This document shows, one piece after another, positions 1 through 9,195 of a stretch of DNA of 64,000 bases (the first letter of the stretch is position 1; every line of letters starts with the position of its first letter). The notes beneath the pieces are model-generated. The model searched no databases. It worked only from the letters and a program-made list of their open reading frames with translations, and had not been told where the DNA came from. The position numbers and the translations under genes are program-made. The stretch is taken from positions 124,001 through 188,000 of the forward strand of contig NZ_LT629755.1 of the NCBI RefSeq assembly GCF_900104685.1, in the 5' to 3' direction. The DNA comes from Agromyces flavus. GTDB taxonomy: Bacteria; Actinomycetota; Actinomycetes; Actinomycetales; Microbacteriaceae.

Positions 1-331
1 CGGCGACTTCACCAGGGCGACCCGGTCGCACACCGTCGGCCCGCCGACCGATCGCACAGCGGTGCTGCTGGCCGTCGCCCGAGCGCTGCTCGACGGCGCC
101 CAACCGCTGATCTCGGAGCGCGGGATCACGCTCATCGGCATCTCGTTCTCGAAGCTCGATCGCGGCGATTCCGTGCAGCCAGAACTCCCGATCGACTGGG
201 ACGAGGGCGCACGGCTCGACGCGGTGCTCGATGCCGTCCACGATCGGTTCGGCGCGGCGTCGGTCGCGCGCGCGGCGCAGCTGGGCCGGGATCCGGGCGT
301 ATCTGCACCGGTCCTACCGGAGCACGAGTAG
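1..331 (+). CDS. dinB: DNA polymerase IV, C-terminal end (partial)
   Basis: The reading frame is open from base 2 and runs off the left edge, ending with TAG at 329-331. The visible ~109 residues resemble the little-finger domain of Y-family translesion polymerases: a conserved FTRATRSHTV strand, then a helix of the AVLLAVARALL type and a GITLIGISFSKL strand. The catalytic palm lies outside the window. The family extends primers past damaged template bases. A second Pol IV gene lies at 16368-17450, so the strain carries two paralogues. A stem-loop at 423-455 ends this transcript. Confidence 0.8.
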   Translation, partial: GDFTRATRSHTVGPPTDRTAVLLAVARALLDGAQPLISERGITLIGISFSKLDRGDSVQPELPIDWDEGARLDAVLDAVHDRFGAASVARAAQLGRDPGVSAPVLPEHE

Positions 332-422
332 CAGCAGGGATCACGGGTCGCCGTTCCGGCGCGCGGGCGGGATCCCGGGCGAAGGCTGTGGTGCGCCGAT
401 GGCGGTCGCGCGCGGGGCGCGG

Positions 423-455
423 CGAACGCCCCGGACCGCGATCCGGGGGCGTTCG
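423..455. terminator. Bidirectional terminator hairpin
   Basis: CGAACGCCCCGGA (423-435) pairs with TCCGGGGGCGTTCG (442-455), with one bulged base and a 6-nt loop. It lies between converging genes ending at 331 and 476, so it can serve both strands. There is no long T-tract, as is usual at this GC content. Confidence 0.6.
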
Positions 456-475
456 TCATGGCGAACTGCCGGCGT

Positions 476-1663
476 TCACTGCAGATCGCGGAAGTCCTCG
501 ATCCACGCGTACCCGGGTGCGGACTTGGCCTCGCCGCGCCCGGTCACGGTGAGGCTGGCGTAGACGCTGTTGAGGAGCCAGGGTGCCTTCGTCGCGCTCC
601 AGCCGGAGGTCATCGACGGGATCTGGACGAAGCCGTACGTCGCGACGGCCAGCCGCCCGGTGGCTCGGAGCTGCCCCATCACGTCGCTGAGCAGGTGCTT
701 CTTGCCCTCGAACCAAGGGCTCTCCGAGAGGAGGTCGTTCCACTTGTGCGACGGGAACGGTTGATCGATCGCCTCACCGATGACCTCCCACACCTGGGTG
801 TCGGGAGCGTAGCCGTAGCGCTCCGCGAACGTGGGCGGGATGGGATCGGTCATGTGCTCCTGCCAGTACCAGACCAGCGAGAACTCCGTCATCAGGAAGG
901 TCTGATCGGGGCGCAGGCGCGGAAGCGTGTAGTCGAGGAACGCGCCGATCCGTGCCTCGTCGGGAACGTGGGGATGCAGATCGACGCCTTCGATCTCGGG
1001 CGTCTCGCGTGCGAACGCGAGGAACCGCTCGACCGCGGGCGTCCGGTTCTGCGGCAGGTCGAGGCGATTCAGCGCACCCATGTAAAGGTGCGTGGCGCAG
1101 TCGGCGCCGCACAGCTCGGCCCGCGCATCGATCACGTGCCGCGCGACGGTCTCGTAGAACTCGTTGAGCCGCTGGTCTCGCTGGCCGGGGAGGCTCTCGA
1201 TGAACGGCTCATTGCCGATGGTGACGATGTCGACGGTTCCGAGCACCAGCGGGAGCACCCGGTCGAGACGCTCGAGCTCTGTCGCCATCGCGTCGGTTCC
1301 CGGCGCCGGGAAGGAGGCGTTGGCCTTGGGGAACTTGAGGCTCAGCACCGTCCGATACCCACGATCGTGGGCGTCGATGATCGATCCGATCGTGGGACTC
1401 TCCGCCGGTGGCACGGTATCGGCCTCGGGAAGGACGTAGAACCCCCGAACCCAGCTCGCGCGTGCTTCGCTCAACTCGCGATAGTCCAGCTCGTCGAGGT
1501 TCTCGTTGTAGTTGGCGCCGAGGGCGCCGAGGGCGGGAAATGACCCGCCATCGTCACCGACGTCGGCGGCGAGTGCTGCCCCGGGCAGGCCGATGGCGAG
1601 CATCGCGGCAACCGTTCCGCCGAGGAGCGTCCGTGCGGCCGCGGTGCGACGTCGTGCACCCAT
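476..1663 (-). CDS. Secreted clan GH-A-like glycoside hydrolase
   Basis: 395 residues. An Arg-rich N-terminus, a hydrophobic segment (~13-32) and an ALAAD cleavage-type site indicate export. The mature part looks like a (beta/alpha)8 glycosidase of clan GH-A. TIGNEPF places Glu152 as candidate acid/base and FLMTEFS places Glu260 as candidate nucleophile; the spacing of ~108 residues is usual for that clan. I cannot assign a GH family. The ATG shares its A with the TGA of the upstream GH43-like gene, so the two are translationally coupled and probably act on the same glycan. Control is likely through the ROK operator at 3092-3123. Confidence 0.6.
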   Translation of the reverse strand: MGARRRTAAARTLLGGTVAAMLAIGLPGAALAADVGDDGGSFPALGALGANYNENLDELDYRELSEARASWVRGFYVLPEADTVPPAESPTIGSIIDAHDRGYRTVLSLKFPKANASFPAPGTDAMATELERLDRVLPLVLGTVDIVTIGNEPFIESLPGQRDQRLNEFYETVARHVIDARAELCGADCATHLYMGALNRLDLPQNRTPAVERFLAFARETPEIEGVDLHPHVPDEARIGAFLDYTLPRLRPDQTFLMTEFSLVWYWQEHMTDPIPPTFAERYGYAPDTQVWEVIGEAIDQPFPSHKWNDLLSESPWFEGKKHLLSDVMGQLRATGRLAVATYGFVQIPSMTSGWSATKAPWLLNSVYASLTVTGRGEAKSAPGYAWIEDFRDLQ

Positions 1664-2997
1664 CAGTCGCGCCCCGCCCGACGCTGGACGTAGAGTCGGT
1701 TGCCCTCGGGACCGGTCCACTCCACCTGCGCGACGCCCGGCACGGCGGCTTCGTCGAGCCGCGACGGATCGGACCAGTGACCCGCGTTCGGATTGAGGAA
1801 GAAGGTCGCCCAGACCTTTCCGCTGTGATCTTCGAAGAAGTTGTTGTGACCCGCGCCGACGCCCGCGGTCCAACGCGGCGCGTAGGGCCCTTCGAACGAG
1901 TCCGACACGGCCACGACGGCGTCGTATTGGTACTGCGTGCGACCGGGCGCGGGCGTGTCGTACGCGTATCGAACGCTGCCGTCTGCCGCGACGGATGTGC
2001 GGTCCCATGCCGCGTGGAGGAGGTAGTACTTCTCGCCGTAGTGGAACACGTACGCGCCCTCGAGGTAGGGCTCCGGCGAGTACGGCGTCTGCTGGAACGC
2101 CGGAAGTGCCGTCGTCGGGACGATGTCCTCCATGTCGTGCTGGAACTTCGCGTACTCGTGGTTGTGCAGCACGAGCCAGGCGTCATCACCCTCGGTGTGC
2201 ATGCTGCCGTCGATGTGGTGGTAGGCGCCGGGTCTGATGAACGCCGGCCCGCCGGCGACGGGGTCGCCGAACGGCTTCTCGAGGTTGCCCTCGACCAGGC
2301 GGTACGGACCTTCGAGCCCGCCCTCGCTCACGAGCAGGAACGAGCCCACCTTCTGGGAGTGGTCTCCCATGCAGGCGACGATGTACCACGTGTCGCGGAA
2401 GTAGTGGATCTCCGGGGCCCACACCTGCCCTCGCTTGCCGAACTGCGCGTCGTACCAGTACTCCTGCCACGGAGCGACGACGGTTCGACCGGGCTGGTTC
2501 TCGTCGACGAACTCGGGCGACCACACCTTGCCCTTCTCGGCGTCCGGCCGGATCCCGGTCGTGTCGACGAGACGCCACGGGCCTCGGAGCGACGGGGAGA
2601 CCCAGACGAAGATGCCGTCGTTCCACGGAGCCGCCCGATCGAGCCCGGGAACGCGCGTGGTTCCGGTCGCGACGTACACGGGTCGCCCGTCCACCACGAA
2701 GCAGTTGACGTACGTGTCGCGCATCCAGACGTGGGTGTCCTCGGGGTCGCGTGGCCGGTGCTCGAGATCGAGGATGAAGGAGTTGTCCTCGCGCGGCCAC
2801 AGGTCCGCCCGGGTGTCCGCCGTTCCGTACGGTTCGAGATCCGGCCAGTTGGGTGGGAACGCACTGGTCGACGCGTTCTCGGAGGGCGGCGTCGCGTGAG
2901 CGGCTGGAACGGGTAGGGCGGCCGCTGCCACCGCGCCCGCGGCGCCGAAAAGGAACGTCCGCCGGCCCACGCCGGGTCCGGTTTCGGAGTGGTTCAT
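1663..2997 (-). CDS. Secreted GH43-like glycosidase
   Basis: 444 residues. A twin-arginine-type signal is visible (GRRTFLFGAAGAVAAAALPV, residues 11-30, then AHA), suggesting export in folded form. The body has five-bladed beta-propeller glycosidase features: WMRDTYV (Asp94), VWAPEIH (Glu195, where canonical GH43 has Asp) and EPYLEGAY (Glu312, candidate general acid). GVGAGHNN near the C-terminus is also family-typical. GH43 enzymes release arabinose or xylose from plant and algal glycans. The protein is clearly homologous to the last ~390 residues of the product of 3325-6888, transcribed divergently. ATG 2997 is preceded by a GAGGGAGA ribosome site. It is coupled to the gene downstream. Confidence 0.75.
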   Translation of the reverse strand: MNHSETGPGVGRRTFLFGAAGAVAAAALPVPAAHATPPSENASTSAFPPNWPDLEPYGTADTRADLWPREDNSFILDLEHRPRDPEDTHVWMRDTYVNCFVVDGRPVYVATGTTRVPGLDRAAPWNDGIFVWVSPSLRGPWRLVDTTGIRPDAEKGKVWSPEFVDENQPGRTVVAPWQEYWYDAQFGKRGQVWAPEIHYFRDTWYIVACMGDHSQKVGSFLLVSEGGLEGPYRLVEGNLEKPFGDPVAGGPAFIRPGAYHHIDGSMHTEGDDAWLVLHNHEYAKFQHDMEDIVPTTALPAFQQTPYSPEPYLEGAYVFHYGEKYYLLHAAWDRTSVAADGSVRYAYDTPAPGRTQYQYDAVVAVSDSFEGPYAPRWTAGVGAGHNNFFEDHSGKVWATFFLNPNAGHWSDPSRLDEAAVPGVAQVEWTGPEGNRLYVQRRAGRD

Positions 2998-3076
2998 CGT
3001 TGAAGATCTCCCTCGTTCTGAACGTGGTCGGTTGAATTCGACCCGGCGGACCGTCGCGTCGGGTCCGTGCTGAGGG

Positions 3077-3105
3077 ACGCTACGGACGCGTGATTTTTCC
3101 GTCAA
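3077..3105 (-). promoter_or_regulatory. Promoter of the minus-strand glycosidase pair
   Basis: Read on the minus strand: -35 TTGACG at 3105-3100, a 17-nt spacer, and -10 TAGCGT at 3082-3077. The -35 box lies inside the ROK dyad, so repressor binding would block polymerase. Predicted start is near 3070, leaving a ~73-nt leader before ATG 2997. Confidence 0.6.
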
Positions 3106-3123
3106 CAGACCGTCAGAAACATC
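3092..3123. promoter_or_regulatory. Putative ROK repressor operator 1
   Basis: GATTTTTCCGTC (3092-3103), an 8-nt spacer, then GTCAGAAACATC (3112-3123). The right arm is the inverse of the left with 9 of 12 matches. It has the same dyad and the same 8-nt spacer as the site before the ROK gene at 6988-7022. The 327-nt gap 2998-3324 holds only this site, its partner at 3130-3161 and the two divergent promoters. Confidence 0.6.
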
Positions 3124-3129
3124 GAGCGA

Positions 3130-3161
3130 TGCCTTTCCGCCGGTCTCTTGACGGAAAAATC
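3130..3161. promoter_or_regulatory. Putative ROK repressor operator 2
   Basis: The right arm GACGGAAAAATC (3150-3161) is the exact inverse of the left arm of operator 1. The left arm TGCCTTTCCGCC (3130-3141), 8 nt away, is degenerate (7 of 12). It overlaps the -35 box of the plus-strand glycosidase promoter. Confidence 0.5.
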
Positions 3162-3176
3162 GGACCTCCGTTTGAT
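3148..3176 (+). promoter_or_regulatory. Promoter of the double GH43 gene
   Basis: -35 TTGACG (3148-3153), a 17-nt spacer and -10 TTTGAT (3171-3176). The -35 overlaps operator 2. A ~140-nt leader would precede ATG 3325. Confidence 0.5.
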
Positions 3177-3324
3177 GGGTCCGACGGCGCCGGATGGGAC
3201 GGGCTGCTGTCGGCGGGTGTCCGAGCGAGACGGCACCGGCGACCGATCGAGCGTGCCCACCGGGCACGCGAGCCCCTGCTGCGCGCCTGCGCGGCGACTT
3301 CGACGGAGAAGGAGCACACACCCC

Positions 3325-6300
3325 ATGCGATGGAGATCAGTCAGCCTCGGGGCGGTGGCCGCGGTCGCGGCGGCCGTCCTGGTCGGCGGAGGATTGCCGG
3401 CGATGGCCGCCCAGCCCGCAACATCCGGCGTCACCGCCGCGACGGCAGCGGCCACGTCGAGCGCTGCCGCCGACGGTCCGACCTATGCCAATCCCGTGTC
3501 CGAGGGCGTCGTCGACACGTTCCCAGATCCTGCGATGATCCGCGGCAAGGATGGCGCCTGGTACGCCTACGGCACCACCAACCCGATCTTCAACAGCGCC
3601 GGTGAGCCGGGCGAGCACATCCTGCCGATGCTGCGGTCGACCGACCTCGTCGACTGGGAGTACGTCGGGGACGTCTACCCGGCCGACAGCACCAAGCCCG
3701 CCTACTGGGCCGCCGGAACGCGGCCGTGGGCGCCCGACATCCGCTACATCGACGGGCAGTACCACCTGACCTACTCGCTCTCGAACGGCGGCGTCGCCTT
3801 GCTCACCGCCGAGACCCCGACGGGCCCATGGACCGACCGGGGCCTCCTGATCGGCGGCCCTGCCGTCGCGGGCTGCCCGACGGGCAACATCGACCAAGCG
3901 ATCTTCACCGACTCGGATGGCACCCACTACCTCTACTGGGGCAGCTACGACGTGATCTGCGTCTCCGAGCTGACCGACGACGCGACCGCCCTCACGGGCG
4001 AGGTCACCAAGGTCGCGCAGGGCCGCCGCATGGAGGGCGGCTTCGTCGTGCAGCGCGATGGGTGGTACTACCTCATGTACTCCGACGCCGGATGCTGCGA
4101 CGGCGCGTTCAGCGGCTACACCGTCAAGGTGGGACGAGCCGACGACCCGCGCGGACCGTTCGTGGACGACCACGGCGTCGACCTCATGGCGCTGAGCAGC
4201 AAGGGCGGATTCGTGCTCGCCCCGAACGGCAACGAGTTCACGGGAACCGGGCACAACGCGATCCAGACCGACCTCGCCGGACAGGACTGGCTCGTGTACC
4301 ACGCGATCCCGACCGCCGACCCCGACTTCCCGCCCGTCGACACGCGCGCGGGCCAGCTCAAGCTGTCGAAGCGGCCGCTCATGATCGACCGGCTCGACTG
4401 GATCGACGGTTGGCCCGTGGTTCGCGCGGGCGCGGGCGCGTCGAGCGGCGCGGAAGTCGCCCCGGTGACGGACGCACTGCTCGGCAGCGCGTTCGAAGGC
4501 GGAGTGCCCGCGGACTGGAAGCGCCGCGGTGAGGGACGGGTCACTGCGGGCGAGGCGATCGACGCGGGTGGATTCGTGCGCGTCGCGCCGTCCGGGGCCG
4601 AGCCGGTCGGTGTCGTCACCTCCGAGAAGCTCGACGGCGACCTGCGCGTGCAGGCTGACGTGCGCTTCACGGAAGCCGACGACTCCGGCGCGGCCGGACT
4701 CGTCGTCGGCGCTCGCGGCGAGAACGGGGCGACGGCATGGATCGACCGCGCGGCCGGCGAGTTCCGCCTCGAGGTGCGACACGGCGACGAGGTCGAGACG
4801 GATGTCGCGCCGCTGCCCGACACGTTCGCCTACGAGGCCTGGCACGTGGTCGCGATCGAGTGGCGCGGCGACGAGGTCACCGCGCAGGTCTCCGGCGACT
4901 CCCTCGGCGAGCCGCTCGCTGAGTCGTCGGTCGAGGCTCCGACGGACGGCACGTCGTACGGCGCGGTCGGGTTCGTCGCAATCGAAGCATCCGTCGACGG
5001 CGACAACCTCAGCGCCGCGAAGCTCTACGAGCCCGTGACCGAGCGAGTGGCCGACCCCGAGGCCGGTGACCTGCTGCCCGAGTACTCCGACGAGTTCGAC
5101 GCGGCGGGCACCCCGACGGCCGGCGACGACGCATGGGAGTGGGTGCGCACGCCGGCCTCCGGGCCGGTCGTGACGAATGGCGCGCTCTCCTGGCCCACCC
5201 AGGGCGCCGAGCTGCACCTCGCCACGAACTCCGCACCGGTCCTGCTCCGCGACGCGCCCGAGGGCGACTTCGTGGTCGAGACGAAGCTCGACTTCGATGG
5301 GAGGACGGCGGCCCAGCAGGCCGGGCTCGTGTTGTACGAGCACGATGACCGCTACATCAAGCTGACGCACTCGGTGCTCCCGCTGAACCGCAAGCCCGGG
5401 CAGTTCCTGCATCAGACCGAGTTCGGCAAGGAGATGGAACGACCGACCCAGACGCCGCCCGTGGCGGTCGCGAACGGGCCGATGTTCGGAGCGGCGCCCG
5501 CGTCGACGACATGGCTGCGGCTGTACGCGCAGCTCGACGAGGCGGCCGGCGAGTGGGACGTGCGCATGGCCTCGAGCACCGACGGCGACGATTGGCAGTG
5601 GGGCGGTTCCTGGACCGTCCCGGTGCTCGGCGACCTGCGCATCGGGCTGGTCTCGATGAATGCGCCCGGCGCGACCGCCACGTTCGACTACTTCCGCACG
5701 TACGAGATGGGCGGCGAGCCGTCGGCGTTCCCGGCGAGCTGGCCCGTGCCGATGCCGTACGGCGCGGCCGACGGACGGGAGGAGCTCATGCCCGACGAGG
5801 ACAACTCGATGATCCTCGACCTCGAGCTGCGCCCGCAGGACGCCGAACTCGGACGAGTCTGGATGCGGGACACCTACGTGAACCGCTTCGAGGTCGACGG
5901 CGAGACGATGTACGTGGCGACCGGCACCACGCGGGCGCAGGGTGTCGCGACCGCGGCGCCGTGGAATGACGGCATCTACGTCTGGATCGCGCCGTCGCTC
6001 GAGGGGCCGTGGAAGCTCGTCGACACGACCGGGATCCGTCCCGACCAGCCGAAGGGGAAGATCTGGTCGCCCGAGTTCGTCGACGAGAACACCGCGGACC
6101 ACGTCGTGGTCACCGACTGGCAGGCGTACAAGAACCCGGATGACCCCGCCACGCGAGCGGGAAACGCCTGGGCCCCCGAGCTGCACCTCATCGACGGCAA
6201 GTGGTACCTCATCGCGTGCATGGGCGACCAGAGCACGCTCACGGGGTCGTTCATCCTCGTCAGCGATGGAGGTCCGGAGGGGCCGTACCGCAACATCGAG

Positions 6301-6888
6301 GCGAACCTCGACCATCCGCTCGGCGAACCGGTGCGGGCGACGAACCCGCAGTACTACCACATCGACGGCGGGCTCTTCGATGACGGCGACGCGACCTACC
6401 TCGTGCTGCACAATGCGCTGTACTCGAAGCTGACGCCTGACATGGAGCATCTCGAGAACCCGACGAACCTGCCGCAGTTCACGCAGAAGAAGTACGCGCC
6501 CGAGCCCTACCTCGAGGGCGCGACCGTCACCAAGGTCGGCGAGAAGTACTACCTGATGCACGCGGTCTGGGCGAACAAGGGCGGCGCCGCGCAGGATCCG
6601 ACGTGGTCGTACCTGGCGAACACCGGGGCGAAGGACCAGTACGACGCGGTCGTCGCGGTCGCGGACTCGTTCGAGGGCCCCTACTCGGCGCGCTACACGC
6701 TCGGTGTCGGCGCGGGCCACAACAACATGTTCGTCGACGAGGACGGCACCGTCTGGGCCACGTTCTTCCGCAATCCGGCCTTCGGCTACTGGGCCGACCC
6801 ATCGCGCGTCGATGACGCGGCGGTCGCGGGTGTCGTGCGCCTGGAGCAGGCCGGCCCCCTGGGCGACCTGCTCTACGTGGAGCGCTGA
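3325..6888 (+). CDS. Secreted double-headed GH43 glycosidase
   Basis: 1187 residues. Signal peptide at 1-29 (MRWRSVSLGAVAA..., AMAA site). Residues ~53-425 form a canonical GH43 propeller: Asp68 in FPDPAMI (base), Asp138 in WAPDIR (pKa modulator), Glu237 in RRMEGGF (acid). Residues ~430-600 and ~610-790 are two beta-rich, concanavalin-like modules, the second resembling DUF1349. Residues ~800-1187 form a second GH43-like propeller homologous to the neighbouring 444-residue enzyme, with WMRDTYV, WAPELH and EPYLEGA. The start at 3325 follows GAGAAGGAG; an upstream in-frame start at 3148 would bury the signal. It probably cleaves two linkages of one polysaccharide outside the cell. A terminator follows at 6898-6935. 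Confidence 0.85.
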   Translation: MRWRSVSLGAVAAVAAAVLVGGGLPAMAAQPATSGVTAATAAATSSAAADGPTYANPVSEGVVDTFPDPAMIRGKDGAWYAYGTTNPIFNSAGEPGEHILPMLRSTDLVDWEYVGDVYPADSTKPAYWAAGTRPWAPDIRYIDGQYHLTYSLSNGGVALLTAETPTGPWTDRGLLIGGPAVAGCPTGNIDQAIFTDSDGTHYLYWGSYDVICVSELTDDATALTGEVTKVAQGRRMEGGFVVQRDGWYYLMYSDAGCCDGAFSGYTVKVGRADDPRGPFVDDHGVDLMALSSKGGFVLAPNGNEFTGTGHNAIQTDLAGQDWLVYHAIPTADPDFPPVDTRAGQLKLSKRPLMIDRLDWIDGWPVVRAGAGASSGAEVAPVTDALLGSAFEGGVPADWKRRGEGRVTAGEAIDAGGFVRVAPSGAEPVGVVTSEKLDGDLRVQADVRFTEADDSGAAGLVVGARGENGATAWIDRAAGEFRLEVRHGDEVETDVAPLPDTFAYEAWHVVAIEWRGDEVTAQVSGDSLGEPLAESSVEAPTDGTSYGAVGFVAIEASVDGDNLSAAKLYEPVTERVADPEAGDLLPEYSDEFDAAGTPTAGDDAWEWVRTPASGPVVTNGALSWPTQGAELHLATNSAPVLLRDAPEGDFVVETKLDFDGRTAAQQAGLVLYEHDDRYIKLTHSVLPLNRKPGQFLHQTEFGKEMERPTQTPPVAVANGPMFGAAPASTTWLRLYAQLDEAAGEWDVRMASSTDGDDWQWGGSWTVPVLGDLRIGLVSMNAPGATATFDYFRTYEMGGEPSAFPASWPVPMPYGAADGREELMPDEDNSMILDLELRPQDAELGRVWMRDTYVNRFEVDGETMYVATGTTRAQGVATAAPWNDGIYVWIAPSLEGPWKLVDTTGIRPDQPKGKIWSPEFVDENTADHVVVTDWQAYKNPDDPATRAGNAWAPELHLIDGKWYLIACMGDQSTLTGSFILVSDGGPEGPYRNIEANLDHPLGEPVRATNPQYYHIDGGLFDDGDATYLVLHNALYSKLTPDMEHLENPTNLPQFTQKKYAPEPYLEGATVTKVGEKYYLMHAVWANKGGAAQDPTWSYLANTGAKDQYDAVVAVADSFEGPYSARYTLGVGAGHNNMFVDEDGTVWATFFRNPAFGYWADPSRVDDAAVAGVVRLEQAGPLGDLLYVER

Positions 6889-6897
6889 GCCGCCGTC

Positions 6898-6935
6898 GCG
6901 ACGGGGCGTCGACCTTCGTGTCGGCGCCCCGTCGC
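6898..6935 (+). terminator. Terminator after the double GH43 gene
   Basis: An 11-bp perfect stem GCGACGGGGCG (6898-6908) with CGCCCCGTCGC (6925-6935). The loop has its own CGAC/GTCG pairing. It separates the glycosidase from the ROK gene. Confidence 0.65.
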
Positions 6936-6987
6936 TGTTTCGAGCGGGGCGTTCCATCCGTTTCTGCAAGGGCCTCAACCGATATCG

Positions 6988-7022
6988 GAACTTTTTCTGT
7001 CGGGTTGTTGACGGAAAAATTC
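6988..7022. promoter_or_regulatory. Putative ROK operator 3 (autoregulatory)
   Basis: GAACTTTTTCTGTC (6988-7001), an 8-nt spacer, then GACGGAAAAATTC (7010-7022). It matches the two operators 4 kb upstream and overlaps the -35 of the ROK promoter. Confidence 0.6.
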
Positions 7023-7036
7023 AAGGTTGAGAGCCT
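7008..7036 (+). promoter_or_regulatory. ROK gene promoter, probably leaderless
   Basis: -35 TTGACG (7008-7013), a 17-nt spacer and a weak -10 GAGCCT (7031-7036), 7 nt before ATG 7044. Transcription would start at or beside the start codon. No good ribosome site precedes the ATG, which agrees with a leaderless message. Confidence 0.45.
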
Positions 7037-7043
7037 TGCACGC

Positions 7044-8276
7044 ATGTCGACGACGACCGGAGTCCACGCCCTCGTGAGGCGGACCCACGAGGAGCGGGTG
7101 CTGGCGGCCCTGCGAGCCCACGGCGCGCTCAGCCGCGGCGAGCTCGCCAAGCGCGTCGGGCTCAGCCGCACGACGCTCTCCGAGATCACCGCGAACCTGC
7201 TGCAACGCGGCGCCATCATCGTCGCCGACACGGATGCCGCGACCCGCGCCGGCAGCGGCCGGCCCGCCGAGCGGCTCGCCCTCGACCCCGACTCCGGCCA
7301 GTTCCTCGGCGTCGACTTCGGCCACCGCCGCGTGCACGTCGCGGTCGCCGACGCGTCGCACGAGATCATCGCCCAGGGCGTCGAGCGCTACGACGACGAT
7401 CCGCCGTGGGCCGAGCGGCTCGACATCGCATTCCAGCTCATCGACCGCCTCAGTCGCGAGACCGGAGTGCACTTCGGCGCGCTGCAGTCGATCGGCATCG
7501 GCGTGCCGGGTCCGTACACAGGCGCTCGTCCCGGCATCCCCGCCGTGAGCTGGAAGAACCAGCTCGCGCCCGACGGCGTCGATGTCGCGTTCGCCGAGCG
7601 GTTCGGCGCGCCCGTCGTGGTCGACAACAACACCCGGCTCGCCGCGCTCGCCGAGGCCATCTCGCGACCCGACGCGGTCGACAACCTCGTGTACCTGCGC
7701 CTCTCCGACGGCGTCGGCGGCGGGCTCGTCGTCTCGGGTCGGCTCGTGACGGGTTCGCGCGGCTTCGCCGGCGAATTGGGTCACGTGACCGCCAACCCCT
7801 CGGGAACGCCCTGTCGCTGCGGCAAGCGCGGCTGCCTCGAGACCATCGCCTCGGTGCCCGCCATCCTCCGGGCGTGCAGCGACGCCGGCGCCGATGTCGA
7901 GACGCTCGAGGACCTCGCCGAGGCGGTCGCCAAGGGCGACCCCGCCGTCGATGCGGTGCTGCGCGAGGTCGGTTCGACCGTCGGCCGCGTCCTCGGTGCC
8001 GCGGCCATGACGCTCAATCCCCGCGAGGTCGTGATCGGCGGCGAGATCGTCCGGATCGCGCCGGTACTCGTCGAGCAGGCGGCCGCGACCCTCCGTTACG
8101 AGCTCTACTCGATCCCCTCCGACCAGCCGCACATCGTGCGCGCCGCACAGCTGCGCGACAGCGACGGCGCGCTCGGCGCGATCGCCGCGATCTTCCATCA
8201 GTCCCCCCTCCTCGCCGGATACCCCGACCCCGCGGCGGCCGGCGAGCCCGTTCAGCAGCAAAGGAGCGCACTGTGA
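7044..8276 (+). CDS. ROK family transcriptional repressor
   Basis: 410 residues. The N-terminal winged helix (~15-60, [19 protein letters not shown]) is followed by a sugar-kinase-like ROK domain with LGVDFG near residue 88, IGVPGP and the cysteine signature [10 protein letters not shown] (structural zinc in this family). The kinase-type catalytic Asp stretch is [12 protein letters not shown], with Asn where kinases have Asp, so this is a regulator and not a kinase. ROK repressors release DNA on binding a sugar or sugar phosphate. The dyad on its own promoter and on the glycosidase promoters makes it the likely local repressor. ATG 7044 is preferred over 6918 because the promoter lies between them. 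Confidence 0.88.
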   Translation: MSTTTGVHALVRRTHEERVLAALRAHGALSRGELAKRVGLSRTTLSEITANLLQRGAIIVADTDAATRAGSGRPAERLALDPDSGQFLGVDFGHRRVHVAVADASHEIIAQGVERYDDDPPWAERLDIAFQLIDRLSRETGVHFGALQSIGIGVPGPYTGARPGIPAVSWKNQLAPDGVDVAFAERFGAPVVVDNNTRLAALAEAISRPDAVDNLVYLRLSDGVGGGLVVSGRLVTGSRGFAGELGHVTANPSGTPCRCGKRGCLETIASVPAILRACSDAGADVETLEDLAEAVAKGDPAVDAVLREVGSTVGRVLGAAAMTLNPREVVIGGEIVRIAPVLVEQAAATLRYELYSIPSDQPHIVRAAQLRDSDGALGAIAAIFHQSPLLAGYPDPAAAGEPVQQQRSAL

Positions 8277-8313
8277 ACGCCCAGACCCCCCGGACGCGAG
8301 GAGGGAGCCGGCC

Positions 8314-9195
8314 ATGACCGAGGTACGCATGACGACCGGGCCCTCGCGCGCCGAGATCCAGCCCTACACGATGAGCACCTCGGCGGTGGCCGAGGACCTC
8401 CCCGCTTCCAGCCCGAAGCCGGACCGTCCGCAGCGCAGCCGGCGCCTGTCGAAGCGCAACACGCTGCTCATCCTCAACGCGGTCTCCATCGTCGGCGGCA
8501 TCGCCCTCTGGTGGATCCTCGCGCTCAACGGCTTCCAGTTCCCGACCCCGCCCGAGGTGGTCGCGAAGGCCGTGCAGCTCTGGCAGGCCGGGATCCTCCA
8601 GCAGGACATCCTCGCGAGCCTCGGCCGCGTCCTGACCGGCTTCCTCCTCGGCTCCGCCGCCGCCATCCCCGTCGGTTTCCTCATGGGCTGGTACACGGTC
8701 GCGCGCGGCTTGTTCGAGCCGTGGATCCAGTTCTTCCGCACGATCCCGCCGCTGGCGCTGCTTCCCCTCGTGCTCGTGCTGCTCGGTATCGGCGAGGTGC
8801 CGAAGGTGTTCGTCATCTTCCTCGCCGCGTTCCTCGCCTGCGTCATCTCGACCTACCAGGGCGTCGTGAACGTCGACCGCACCATGATCAATGCGGCCCG
8901 CGTGCTCGGCGCGAAGGACGGCACGATCTTCCTCAAGGTGGTCGTGCCCGCGTCGACGCCGTTCATCCTCGTCGGCATGCGCGTCGGCCTCGGCTCCGCG
9001 TGGGCGACCCTCGTCGCGGCCGAACTCCTCGCGGCGCAGGCCGGCCTGGGCTACCGCATGCAGCAGGCCCAGCTCTACTACGACCTCGCGACGATCTTCG
9101 TCGGCATCGTCATCATCGGCATCCTCGGCCTGGTGATGGACCGGCTGCTGCTCTTCGCCGAGACCAAGCTCACCGGATGGCAGGAACGACGATGA
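8314..9195 (+). CDS. NitT/TauT-type ABC transporter permease
   Basis: 293 residues: a ~45-residue charged N-terminal extension, then about six membrane segments starting at [19 protein letters not shown]. The EAA-type loop ([29 protein letters not shown]) that contacts the ATPase is clear. The family (SsuC/TauC/AtsC) imports sulfonates, sulfate esters, nitrate or pyrimidine precursors. GAGGAGGGAG precedes the ATG, and the 3' end overlaps the ATPase gene by ATGA. Next to sulfatases, import of a sulfated or sulfonated small molecule is the best guess; the substrate is not readable from sequence. Confidence 0.85.
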   Translation: MTEVRMTTGPSRAEIQPYTMSTSAVAEDLPASSPKPDRPQRSRRLSKRNTLLILNAVSIVGGIALWWILALNGFQFPTPPEVVAKAVQLWQAGILQQDILASLGRVLTGFLLGSAAAIPVGFLMGWYTVARGLFEPWIQFFRTIPPLALLPLVLVLLGIGEVPKVFVIFLAAFLACVISTYQGVVNVDRTMINAARVLGAKDGTIFLKVVVPASTPFILVGMRVGLGSAWATLVAAELLAAQAGLGYRMQQAQLYYDLATIFVGIVIIGILGLVMDRLLLFAETKLTGWQERR

